From Rotaria macrura (Eukaryota; Rotifera; Eurotatoria; Philodinida; Philodinidae): a stretch of 64,000 bases of DNA. Positions within the stretch are counted from its first letter, which is position 1, and each line of letters begins with the position of its first letter. Of this stretch, positions 12,928 through 24,626 are shown in pieces. Under the pieces are notes generated by a model. That model did no database searches, was not told the DNA's origin, and saw only the letters and a list, made by a program, of their open reading frames with translations. A program made the position numbers and the translations under genes. Where the stretch lies: contig OENT01000385.1 in the NCBI GenBank assembly GCA_900239685.1, forward strand, positions 60,393 to 124,392. Direction: 5' to 3'.

Positions 12928-13760
12928 TAGGGATGCAACGGTGACGGTTTGTCACCGTTATACCGTCACCGTTTCACCGGTCTTTACCGGTAACCGTAGT
13001 ACCGGTCACCGTCACCGGTCTTCACGGGTCACCGTCACCGGTTTCACTGGTATTTACCGGTCACCGTCACCTGTGTCACCGGTCTTCACCGGTCACCGTC
13101 ACCGGTGTCACCGGTCACCGTCACCGGTGTCACCGGTGTCACCGGTCATTGTTACCTCTTTTACCAGTCTCATTGGTCGCTTTCATTTGTACAGCATGTA
13201 TATTTAGCTCATTTTCACTATTACACTTGATAGGGGGTGAGAGGCTCTTTAGAAACCAGTTACTTAGCACTCAAACAATAGCGAAGTCCTCCCTTCAATC
13301 AGAATTTCTAGTAAAGTAGGCGGTGAGTGAAGCTATAAGGCATAAAAGTTGAAGTTTTCGTGAACAAAGATTGAGAATCCGTCATGAATATGTTCAAAAG
13401 TTTTAATTGACTTATATATGAATAGCATTGTGTTCAATATTTCTTTCCAATACAATAGGAGTAAAACAATACCAATACCACCAATATTATTGGTGTTGTT
13501 ACATCTCTACAATAGATCTATAAGAAAAGTTCAAAAAGCTCACTGAAAATTTTTAAATCTCGATATTAATAGCGTTAGGTTAAGTTTTTAGGTAGTAATT
13601 AGAATCTCAGAGTGGAGTTTACTTTAATGCATTATTCGATAACTAAACACACTATGAAGAGAAGTCGGTGACCGGTGAAACCGGTGACGGTGACCCGTGA
13701 TGATCGGTGAAACAGTGACGGTACGCCGTTACTACGGTTACCGTCACCGTTGCATCCCTA
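12928..13760. mobile_element. Non-autonomous hAT-like inverted-repeat element (MITE/foldback)
   Basis: The element starts TAGGGATGCAACGGTGACGG and ends with the exact reverse complement at 13741-13760. The similarity between the ends continues imperfectly for about 95 bases, through CACCGTCACC- and ACGGGTCACC-type blocks. The left arm (to about 13165) is expanded by tandem CACCGGT/GTCACC units; the right arm is 13664-13760. The middle, about 500 bases, is unique, AT-rich and has no transposase. The flanks are ATTCGTAA (12920-12927) and ATTTGTAT (13761-13768), agreeing at 6 of 8 positions, as expected for an aged 8-base target duplication. TAGGG-type ends and 8-base duplications are features of hAT transposons, so I infer mobilisation by a hAT transposase encoded elsewhere. 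Confidence 0.8.
12936..13165. repeat. CACCGGT/GTCACC subterminal tandem repeats
   Basis: About 230 bases are built almost entirely from short blocks such as GTCACCGGT, CACCGTCACC and TTTACCGGT in irregular order, strikingly GC-rich against the AT-rich surroundings. Many ACCGGT palindromes occur. Subterminal repeats of this kind are known transposase-binding arrays in hAT elements; that role here is inferred. An 88-codon open frame across it is a by-product of the repeat. Confidence 0.9.
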
Positions 13761-16700
13761 ATTTGTATGATTTGAACATTTGAGATTAACATTGACTCGT
13801 AATGGATGACTTGTCAAAAATGAATGAGTTATGTTTTAAAAAGTAATTTAAATTACTATCGAACAGTACCGTATTCTATTGTTCATATCCATGGAAAATT
13901 TTATCAAAATCTTTTGTTTCGCTGCCATTTTATACAACATACTTTCAGAATCGAAAGTAAGAATCTATCGTTCAGTATAGTACGGCAGTCGCTTATTAAA
14001 ATGTTATCAACGAAAATGCAAAACACCAGAAAACAGTTTATTATTTTACCATCGATAAAGATACAGATGGTCATGTAAAGTCGTATCTTCAAAAGAAGAA
14101 AATGATCAATAGATTCTACTTTATGGAAGCTATTCAGTTTTGTTGAGTCTTTATTTTGCAGCAATCTTTTCATATTTTACAGTGTTCGGAAGAAGATAAA
14201 TCTTGAAGTATGAAATCGAATGCAATCTCATCTGTTTGACTCAATGTTCTTGAAGTTCACAAATCTATGTCTTTTCTCTTGAATAGCCGTCATTAACATA
14301 GTCAATCTAGACTGTAATACTGATCTATATTCATTAAAGAATGATGTACTTCGATAATTTTCTAACGTTGAAACTATTAACCATGTTTTTTTTCATTCGA
14401 GAAAGGAACGTAATGTAATTTGTTGTAGTTGATACAATAGATATTCCATAAGCCATGGAAATCGAAAGAGAATTAGTTTTTTAACACTGTTTTAACACAA
14501 GAAATGTTTTCAAACTTTAAAATAAATTTTGAACTTTAGAGATACGTCTCTCCTAAATAAACATCGTAATAGCAGAAAATAATTGAGTGTTTAAATACAA
14601 CACCTACTCACATACATATCTTTCAGAAGGAATGAACTGTTTAAAATTTGATCGAGATTGGCATGCTTTAAATTAAATAAAAGAACGTTAAGTATTGTCT
14701 GTACCTACGTAACTTTAGTGCCACTGAAAAGCAAGAATGCTCGAGAACTTTACTTAGACAACGAACGATTGTAGATAAAACAATTTACTATAATTATTGT
14801 GAATTGTATTGAAGTCTTGATAAAACAAGCAGGAAGATGTGAGTGTGAATATGTTTTGTTTTGTATAGGAATGTTAGATCTGAGTCTTCAATGATAATAT
14901 CAATTTATAAATAGTAAGAGTTATGAATACATTCGACGATACTTCATTGATTATTCCAACGTCATCTTTTCACATACAATTCAATAATCATTTCTACATC
15001 AATATCGATGATAATCTTAGAAGAATCAAGTTAAAACTGAATGTATGTTTTAGAATGTGAACCAATAGTTCGGCCCGCACTCCTCTATCCGTAATCGATA
15101 AGATCGATTATTTATTCAAATAGTTCTATTTTAGATTTCATACATATACCATAAAGATTATCTATGGTACACTTGAATAAAATAGATTAGCATCTGTATG
15201 TCAGTGTAATGGAGCATCGTGACTTTTATAATCAAATAATGGAATCTTGTCCATCATTGAAGAAACAAACCATAATCTACGACGTTGCTTCAGCAGTCTA
15301 TCTTTTATTAATCTGATATCAATATTTTATTATTCAGCAGTCTTTTATTTACATCTAATTGAAAACTTCAGTCACTCTATTCTGATTTCTATTACTGAGG
15401 GACAATTTTCAAAGTTTATCACTTCAGTAAATCATCCGTTTATTTCATCTCTTTCAATTCCATTGCATAATATAATTCTCTGTAGAATCAATTTGAAATA
15501 AAGAAGAATCTTATTGAGTCCATCGTAACAAATTGTGTGAAGGTTTGAATGAATTCAAACGTTGAATAACTACGTGGTTCTTTCTTCATTTTTTGTTTAC
15601 TACTACGGATGAAATTGACTTCTGAAGTGGCTTAAGAAAAGATTCTACTCACAGTATTTTTTCATGAGAACTCGACTCATTACCGACAGCATTTTCGTCT
15701 TTAAAATATTAACTCATAAAATATGATGATACTTACTCTAGAAACTGTATACATAGAATGTGACAACTAACCAAGTAGTATCACCTAATCTTCATCAAAT
15801 TACTTCTTATCGATAGAAAATAAATGTGAAAACCTCGGACTTAATTGTGCTGTTAATATCAGTACGTGATTAACTTAGTTACACTTCAGTGTAATCCATG
15901 GTGCTAATGTTATCGATAGAATGACAGCCTTGTGCGTTGATGATCAATATATAAGTGAATCAAATAAATTCTGTTTCTATTTGTCAGATGTATAAAACTT
16001 CAAAATGGTTTGTATTATAAAGATTTCAGGTTATGATGAGTTTGCAAGAGATAAAGTCCATCGAAGAAGTCTTAAGAGACAATCGGAAAAAATTTTCCGA
16101 AGTGGCACTATTTTATTGTCATTGAAATTTATTCTTTCAATTTGAAAGATGAATTTCGATTCATTTTCTTCTCTTTTAATTCCTTGATACAATTTTATTC
16201 ACTAAAACTAATCAAAAACTACTTTCAAAGTAGAAAAAAAATCAGATTTCTTTTTTTATTCAATTAATTTGATTTCAATGAATGTTTAACAGAAAATAAA
16301 ATTATTTTAGAAGCAACTTTTTTCCATTTTCTGACATGGAAAATTGGATAAAAATAGAAATAAAGTTCTGCATGGGAGGACTGTTTCGAGGCCTGGTACC
16401 TACAACTAAAAATGTTGAGCTCGAATGATTTTGGCTACAGTCCATACATTTTCTCATTGATACCGTACAATAACAAAGGATTCAGTCGTGAATTTCATCA
16501 TGCAATTCATGAGCCAAGCTACTAGGACACACTTGAAGATGGTACTAAGTTGTATTTATCATCGAATTCTGAACCATGAATATGGAATAGCACCGCTTTA
16601 GAAGCGGAGGATTGATCAGTTCAGCTCAATTCTATACGCGGCGGCGCATGTTACACTACCTTGCTAAAAGTCGATGGAGATGTACAAACACCGTATAATT

Positions 16701-18055
16701 TCTATGTCATAATAAAGTAAAATTAGTATGCGAAAGGAGCCCCTGCTGTTACGAATTCTGCTTATTTAATAATCAAAGATGAAAACCCATTCATCCGCGC
16801 GTAGAATCCTAATTTTACCTATATTTTTCTCACTCAATAAGTAATAAAAGAGAAGTGAAATATGACGTGTACTATTCGGCGATGACATTCTCGTCCCGAA
16901 TGTATGGTGACAGGAATTCATCTCGAACGAACATCGCAGTTGCAAAGAAGAATGAAACTACTTGCATCTGTTTCTTTACTAAGGTTCCTGTGAAAAACAA
17001 ATAAGTGGTGACAGAGAGTATCTCTTAAACTTCTATCTTTTGAAAAAAGGCATTGTACACTAAATCTTATTTAGTGAGAATAGAACGCTATACTGCGCAA
17101 ATCAAAATCTAACAATTAATGTCATGCAAACAAAACTACTGCGTGTATATTTGCTGGAATGAATGCAAATTAACTTCAATGTCAAATCGTGGGTAAAGAG
17201 AGAGAGACATTTTCATCTTCAAATCAATAGTAACTGTGCCGTCAATAAATAAAACATTTCTTTACATAATAGCGTACATGGCTACAAGCTAATATTACTT
17301 ATGAAATGAGAAACTGCCAATAAAAGAGTCCTGACAGTAAGGTCCTCTGACTGACATTAGCAAAAGACTAGTCTAATGAATACATATTAGTTTACGATGA
17401 CGCATATCATATCCGTTTATTATGAAGTTAAGTGATGTTCTCATGAAGATTTCGATGCCCGCCAATAAAGGGGTATTTTGCCACATGTAAGAGAAAAGCT
17501 TTAGGCAGAAATTGTTTCTATTCAGAATTATATTTCGATAGATATTCCTCGACTAGCGCAATCTACAATAGATCACAACTGAGTCTCTCAGAAAAAAAAA
17601 GTATCAACAGTAAATTCAGAGTCGTATAGACGATTTCTAGTTTAAAAATACTTTTTCTTCTTAATTGCAGTCATCACACTTGAGCATCATCAAGAAAAAA
17701 ATGTTCCCAATAATCCATCCCTGAATTAGTTGGAAACCTAGATTTGATATGAAACACCTTGGGATTACTTGATTTCTTAGAGAATATTTTTCGGGACCTG
17801 ATTAACATTCGCTGCCATAATCAGATCGAACTTGAAATCTATTCACGACACTGATTTCTAATGTAATCCAGTTGAGATAAAGTATTCATTCGTATTATTC
17901 TTTTTTTTTCGGCATGAAAAAAGAAAAGTAAATATAACTGAATTTTCAAATAACAATATAGTGCTTCTTGCATTCACTATCCGAAGAGAAAAGAACTGGA
18001 GGCAATAGAAGTACTATTCAATACTTAGAATTCATTTCAATCCAAACCAGCATCA
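13761..18055. other. Spacer without recognised genes
   Basis: This 4.3 kb stretch holds no exon I can support. Short open frames at 13824-14078 and 15247-15501 have no family signature or plausible splice context. The part from about 16350 to 17500 is somewhat richer in GC and may contain decayed repeats, but no ends or duplications could be defined. Confidence 0.45.
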
Positions 18056-21000
18056 ATGAAGATGTCTCGAATTTCTATTACTCGTTATCATCCTCAAGTA
18101 ATACGGGTAAACCCAAGAAGGATTTATCCAGTCAATACGCCGAGCACTGATAATCTTTCATGCTCGTCGGTATGTATTTTTCCGCTAATGGCGTATTACT
18201 TTATGTTATCGAATGTCGTCTTTTATAGACAGTAAGCAGTGGATTAAGTATGCAACAGAGAAACTTATGGCCCACAATGGATTTTTCACATCTTACAACT
18301 CCTCGACCATTAAAGCGAAAACGAAAGGAAGAACGGTATGTACTTAATCCTGTGCAAATCAAAGATCCCGTATTACAGTCAGTGACCAAGGTCTGAGTTT
18401 TCACTCGGATTTATGACTTTACTATGTGTGAAAGTCACACTTAAACAGAGCGTTGATGTCGAAAGTGTGAACTCCGTGGAATGAATCCGATCAACCAACA
18501 TAATCTGATCGAACCCATTGATCGAAGTGATTCTGGTGCAAACCTAGAGTATTCATTAGAGCATGCTTAGATCACAGTTTTCTTTTTAAAAAGAATACAA
18601 TACTGTACAAACCAATGAGTTGTCAATTTTGTCTTCAGTTCTCAAGAACGAAAATACCAAACACTTTTATATAAAAACATCAGCAACAGTGTATGCGGAT
18701 CGTAATTCATCCATACAATGCTCGAAAAAAGAGTATGAGATATATACACATGCCCTGAGAACGGACCACTAGGGAACGTGAACGTTGACACCCTTAAAAA
18801 CTGGCATTTTAATTTGTGCTCTACGAGAGTACATTGCAAACCTGAAAATTCATCAACATATCTTGAATTCATCGTTTTGAAGTGCAAACTGGATCATGAA
18901 ACAATAATGTTTCGAGCAGGCACAGTAGACTCTTGATGGAAGATGAAAGGCACATCCATCTAAATCAAACGATTTCAAAATTTACAGTACAAAAATTTAT
19001 TACATTTAAAAGATTATATTGAGAAATATATATGTGTCTATATTGTTAATTATGTACAATAAATGTTTTGAAGCTATCCTGTTCTTCTTATTCTTAGCAT
19101 AGAAGTATAAAGATTTTTGAAGAATACATGAGACTTCAATAATGTGGTCTTAATAGGTAAGTAGATTCCATGATATTTTAGCTCTACGATTAGAATATCA
19201 ACCGCGAACTAAGGTTGTCGGCTTCGGGTTTCTTTCTTAAGAGTGAAATTCGGAAACTCACAAGAACTTGTTCCAAATTAAAATCAAGCTACATCTAGAA
19301 GTGATTTGAGACTCAGAAACTTCTGAAAATAAACTTTGATATGAGTTCACGTTCGTCAGGAATGCAAAAGATACGAACTGCGAGACGCCCTAATTTGAAC
19401 CATCTAACACAACATTTAGAACGAGAGAGCAGAAGTGCTTGTTTTACGACTATTCATCTCTCATTTATCATCTTCGATCTAGGAAACCACTATCTTTCAG
19501 GAGTAGCTCGACTTCTGTCGACCTTAGAGAGCTGATTCCAACTTTCTCCAAAGTTTCGATATGTTATGCGAGGTTTTATTAAACAAAAGAATTTTGCATG
19601 ATCAAATATGAGCCTCACATTTTACAAAACTGACATTACATATGATTAAACAGCACTTCTTCCACTTCGCCGTATAAATGATTCAGATTTTATCTACTAT
19701 AAATTCTATTTAGAAGATGTGCATTCTTTGGGGCGTGTTGCTGTATTTTTACAGCTTTAGCTATCATGATAGCCGTAGGTCTAATATTGGGCCTTTTGCT
19801 TGGGTTCTTACTACGTGAGTGACGCTTTCTTCGTCTATCTTGCATTCTATATTGATATTTTGGAAAACAGCCAAAAAGACCACTATGTCAACAACTTCTG
19901 CGACAACTACGAGTAAGTCAAAGGATTATAAAATTGCATCGAACATCTAGGCAAAGCAATCAGTTTTTAGTTATAAAATTGTTCGTCAGAATGAACTCGA
20001 TTCTATAAGGTATCCCATGCAGTTTTCCTTTATTGTTAAAACATATATTATTAATTGATAAATAATTCGGATATTCGGTCAAGTAAAGCCAGTAGAACTA
20101 ACCATTTTTATTCGGTTTCTTTACGATCGGAACTCTAATAAAAATGAATATGTATAAAGGTAAAACTGCAGTCTGGTGCCGAAGGGATAAGGTGAATATG
20201 AAGCGAAAATTCGGTGGTCCTGTTGGTGTCATTATGAATATCAAACTATTTATAAGTTTCTTCAAGGATAAATATTTATTTTTAGCTGAGGAATTTTTAT
20301 ATTTATTTCACTACAACCAATCATTGCTCTATGAAACACATTGTCACGATAGTACACTCTCTACTGAAGTTATGTTTTTCATCAATTTATCTATATGCAG
20401 TACTCTAAGGGTGTTTCAAGACAAGTTCTACACAATTTGAAGATATAACCATTATGAATCACGAATTACATTAGTAAAGCGTACCCGTGTACACTTTATA
20501 CATTATCAGACTCAACCTATATATATTCATGCATATATTCATCCTTAATATTATGCCAATGTACAACCCATACCTTTGAGAATTATAAAATAAACTATAT
20601 ACTTCCACAAGAATCAGATTTAATGTTATAATTCTAGATTATTTTCAAATATCTAATCCGATCGAGAGCTGATTATTGTTCCAATAGTAATAGAATCACA
20701 CACATATCCACTCTTACATCTTTATTCCATAGTTCACACCCATGATTTCATACCTTGCAACTGCATATCTGCACTATATTAGCAAACAGAACAACGAGCC
20801 CATACTATAAACACGCGAGAAATCAGAAAATATCAATTCGCTGAAACACTAATGTTCATAGGTTCCCATAAGCCACATCTTAGACGATGAATTGAAATAC
20901 AACCATTAGGCACTGGGACTCAACAATTTTGCCCGTCAACTAAACTCATCCAGTGAAAAATAGAAAAAAAACAAACAGTCACAGCAATACTGCCGCCTGA

Positions 21001-24000
21001 ATCCTCTGAACCGCATGCTGAGTAATCATTCCTATACAGCAATATCTCGTCCTGAAACATGTACTCCATTGATTGATCACACAGTCCAACTGAACATTAT
21101 ACAATATATAATTTTCATCTCGATCTAAGATTCACAGTTACAGACTGTATAAGGCTAAGATTTTCATCTAAAACAATGATGCTCACATAAATACATAGAG
21201 GATACGAAAAACGACAAAGAAACAAAAGATTTGGATATCTAAACTTCATATCCATATTAATGTCATACACATATATGATTATAGTATATGAACTACATGA
21301 GAAAATTGTATAGAGTGATTTTTAAATGTATAGAAAATATCGATTTTGAGTGAGAGGTGTGTGTGGAAAATTGTGGGCTCTTTTTTAATCCAATCATCGC
21401 TAAACTGAAGGTAGTCGATCTAGAGATGGAACGAAATTGAGTACGTTACATTCAAAACTGAATTAAATTTACTAATTTATGAAGGGATATTAACTAATTG
21501 ATGGGTTAATCGAGATGCAGCACGAAAGAGTCGCGACTTTAAAATTATCAACGTAATATTAGTAGAAATACACTTCGGCATGCAAATATACAATAGCAGT
21601 CAGTGTAACGACAAATTGGATTGAGTAATTTACCACCAACCTCAGCAATGATGCTTATTCGTTTACTTCATATCTCTAGAATGTGTCTAATTTAGCTAAA
21701 CTGCACGTTTATATAGGAGACAGCATAGCGAGATAGGACAAATGGAAGTAACGAAAGGTATATTAACTGGCCATGGTATCAATATCGACATAGTCAGCAC
21801 TAACAAGCATATAGTACATCGTAAAGAGCTCTTTTTGGGTAGAACTAAATAATTCTGTATAATATTGAAACACTATTTGATTTGAGATAGCTCTATCAGA
21901 AAAGACTCTTAATCATTTGCTTTTTTGAAACATGATCGATCGTTGTAGCCGTGACCACTACATTGGCAACAACAAGTACAACAACGACAACCACAACAAC
22001 AACCACAACAACATCCACAACAACCACAACAACATCCACAACAACAACCACGACTACTACCACTACAACAACCACGACCACGACCACAACTACAACAAGT
22101 AAGTGAGCCTGTTCTCTCCTACTCCTCTACATGCTATAGTTACAACTTTTGACCTTGGAATTCTTTCGACAAAAGCTTTATGATGTTTAGTATTCGTGAA
22201 ATGGCTGATGAATCCCTAAACATTTGACATGAGATATAGATTTCATTCTAGTGTTTCATTTCGATGCTGAATTTGAGCAAAATATCTGAACTAGACTGTC
22301 TCAGGTAAAATAATTATGGTGTTAAATAATCTTATTCACATAGAAATGTGACAATATTATGAAAAGAAAAATGTGGTCATTTACAATTCGCGTACATAGA
22401 CTCCATATTTATGTGTGTTTTGCTGCGTTTTTTTATTTTTCGTGAGCGATCGTATTTCACTGTATACAGTTACAGCGATAGACGATTATAGTACTGGGTG
22501 ATGTATTACGGTAAAATACTTCTGCATAAGGATTCGATAAATCTCGTCCAATCATGCTATCGATAGATCTACAGGTCGATAGAAATAACATTCTCAAAGA
22601 AACAACTACAATTACAGTTTTGAAGATGAGCATTCAACTTTTTTCGTTTGTTGAAATTGTTTTACTTTGATTTTCTTTCATCGGTAATTTTTGCTAAAAT
22701 CTTATATAGTTGCCTTGAATGTTTGTGCCTCACTTGAAATCTAAATCTTTGATTAAGAACAAGCATTTTCAACGTTATCTTCGATTCAGAATAAACATAC
22801 TTGACAAAAGTTTTTCTTTTCAAAGCGCCATAGAAATCTAAGCCCGAAATTCTAATTATTGGTAAATTTAGAAAATAAATAGAAAAATACAACAATGTGA
22901 ACTGAAATAAACTTCAAATCCAACTATGAAGTTGAGAAATCAACAATAAACACGTATATCTCTTGCAGGAAGCCTTCTTGTTGACTGAGGCTGATGAGCC
23001 ATTGAGAAACTGCGTGACACATGTGCGCACTGCACGACAAAAATCAATGTATTAGCATCACGTGTCCACCATCACTATAATTGGAATTTCGATGTCATTA
23101 GTCTGTTCAAGTGTAATCACTGTCATGAACATTTTCTGTCTAATTAGCTGATTAACCTTTCAATGAACTTTAGGAATTCAGAATTCACTAAATTTTTCAT
23201 TCAAACACATACATATTCGTTTAATCACTGTTCGAACATTGCTATAGAAAGTCAGCATGAAATTTGCATGCTTTAACACGGTTAACTGAAAGAAATTCTC
23301 AATGTCCTCGTTCTGATTGTATTCCTCTCAATCAACACAGACTACATAGATCGGCGAATACATCTAAGGTCGACAGATACGGATCGAACCCGGCACGAAA
23401 ACATCGGAAAATGCTAGAAAATTGGGAGCAAGAATCTGGTGAATAGATTCGGTGATCAACTTTTCCGGTTTCACTAGTGACGGAAATAATCCGAATAAAT
23501 CGGTACTTGGGAATGGTCAACAAATTTCTGTGTCGAGTTCCTGGCATCTTTCCGAGGATTTCTCCCGAATATCCACCTATTGCTACGTTAGGAATCGTCC
23601 AACTTGGATGAGGAGATATTTCGCACAAAAATATTTTACTTAGTGTCTCTACGATGAGCTCTGCACAATATTTTTTGCATTATCGACTTCTGATAAACAT
23701 CAGTGTTAGACGATAAATATTGCACGTAGTTGCTGTTGCATCATGAGTCCGTTCTTCGATTAGTGAATGATTTCAGATGATAATCAAATAGTTATGACAT
23801 ATATACATGTATATACTGGACTAAAAGCGTATATTTTCCAACTTTAATATAGTTTTGATAAAGATAGCGTGTAAGGATTCTTCCTGTTCGATAGGTTCAA
23901 CATCAACTACAAGTACAACGTCAAAGACGACAACAACAGAAACAACAACAACAAGTGAGTGTTTACTCCTTTGAAATATTTGCAATGTACTATTTATACT

Positions 24001-24477
24001 GCAGCAACGTCCTGTTCGGCCGCGCCAGCTGGATACTTCCTATTGCAGACAGGACCAATTGCATGGACACAGTTCACTCAATCTTATACCGCAGTAACGA
24101 CATCGCCGATTTTGTCGTTTGCATTTACCAATCGTCCGGTGGACACATCCTATTTAGATGGTATCTCTGTTGTCGATAACAGTCAACCATCGGTCGAGTT
24201 GCTTGATAATCCAAGTTTCGAAAATTCTACCTCAACCATTACTGGATGGGTAACGTGGTGTCAATCCACATGTACTGGTACTAGTGATCAGGGTCAAATA
24301 CAAACGAGCAGTTGCCACTCCTCATATGGCAGCAACTGTTATGCTGATCACTGTCAAACCAATTATGACTTTCTCGCTCAGTCATTTTCGGCCACCATCG
24401 GTAATACCTATACAATCTCGTTTTGGTTGCAACAAGTGGGAGGAGGTGGTTGCAAATTTTATGCATACATCAACTGA
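18056..24477 (+). CDS. Type II single-pass membrane protein with Thr-rich stalk and jelly-roll-like C-terminal domain
   Basis: Seven exons join in phase to give about 327 residues: 18056-18106, 18229-18335, 19714-19814, 19871-19912, 21949-22098, 23895-23954 and 24005-24477. The N-terminus is short and ends with a basic cluster (LKRKRKEER). It is followed by a Cys-rich start and a membrane helix (IFTALAIMIAVGLILGLLL) within one exon. Three exons then encode almost pure Thr/Ser, a mucin-like stalk likely to be O-glycosylated. The last exon encodes a Cys-containing domain with NPSFENS, ITGWVTWCQS, FLAQSFSATIGNTYTISFW and a final FYAYIN. This pattern resembles DUF642/carbohydrate-binding-module jelly rolls. 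Positive residues before the helix predict a cytosolic N-terminus and an extracellular C-terminus. Introns of 1.4 to 2 kb contrast with the short introns of neighbouring genes. The start Met is inferred; an upstream exon is possible. I do not recognise a named orthologue. Confidence 0.72.
18336..19713 (+). other. Intron 2 of the Thr-rich membrane protein gene
   Basis: No conserved coding sequence is seen in this 1.4 kb intron. Short open frames on either strand lack splice signals or recognisable motifs. Confidence 0.5.
19913..21948 (+). other. Intron 4 of the Thr-rich membrane protein gene
   Basis: This 2 kb AT-rich intron has nothing recognised. A 98-codon frame at 20144-20440 ends without a donor and has no family signature. 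Confidence 0.5.
21949..22098 (+). repeat. Thr-codon (ACN/ACA) low-complexity stalk exon
   Basis: This 150-base exon is almost entirely ACA, ACC, ACT and TCC codons. It is phase 1 at both ends, so it can be added, skipped or duplicated without a frame change. It encodes most of the extracellular stalk. The opposite-strand poly-Val frame is a shadow. Confidence 0.9.
22099..23894 (+). other. Intron 5 of the Thr-rich membrane protein gene
   Basis: The intron is mostly AT-rich. A block at about 23260-23640 is richer in GC and open in several frames on both strands, which may mark a decayed insertion or a lost exon; no family could be named. Confidence 0.45.
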
Positions 24478-24620
24478 TGTACAACCGCGTTTAAATAATA
24501 ACTATGATGCAGACATAACAGTAGTGTCACCATAACTAACAAAATTAACTTTAGCTCTATTATTTTTGTTTCTAAATCACAAACTAATTCGAAGATTTTG
24601 TGTGTGAAACTCAAACACTG

Positions 24621-24626
24621 AATAAA
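24621..24626 (+). promoter_or_regulatory. Polyadenylation signal AATAAA
   Basis: AATAAA lies 144 bases after the stop of the jelly-roll exon, so that exon can act as a terminal exon. Confidence 0.6.

Noticed and set aside
12941..13207. Plus-strand open frame of 88 codons with HRSPSPVSPV-like repeats; also considered as a CRISPR-like array
   Set aside because: It is a translation of the transposon subterminal repeats. The units are short, irregular and without spacers, and the genome is eukaryotic.
15247..15501. Plus-strand 84-codon frame
   Set aside because: Ser/Ile/Phe-rich with no motif; no splice context.
16580..16640. Small CCGCTT-tag-AAGCGG hairpin considered as a tRNA anticodon arm
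   Set aside because: No acceptor stem, D-loop or GTTCGA T-loop in the right places.
21896..22087. Poly-valine open frame on the minus strand
   Set aside because: It is the reverse complement of the Thr-codon stalk exon and has no independent support.
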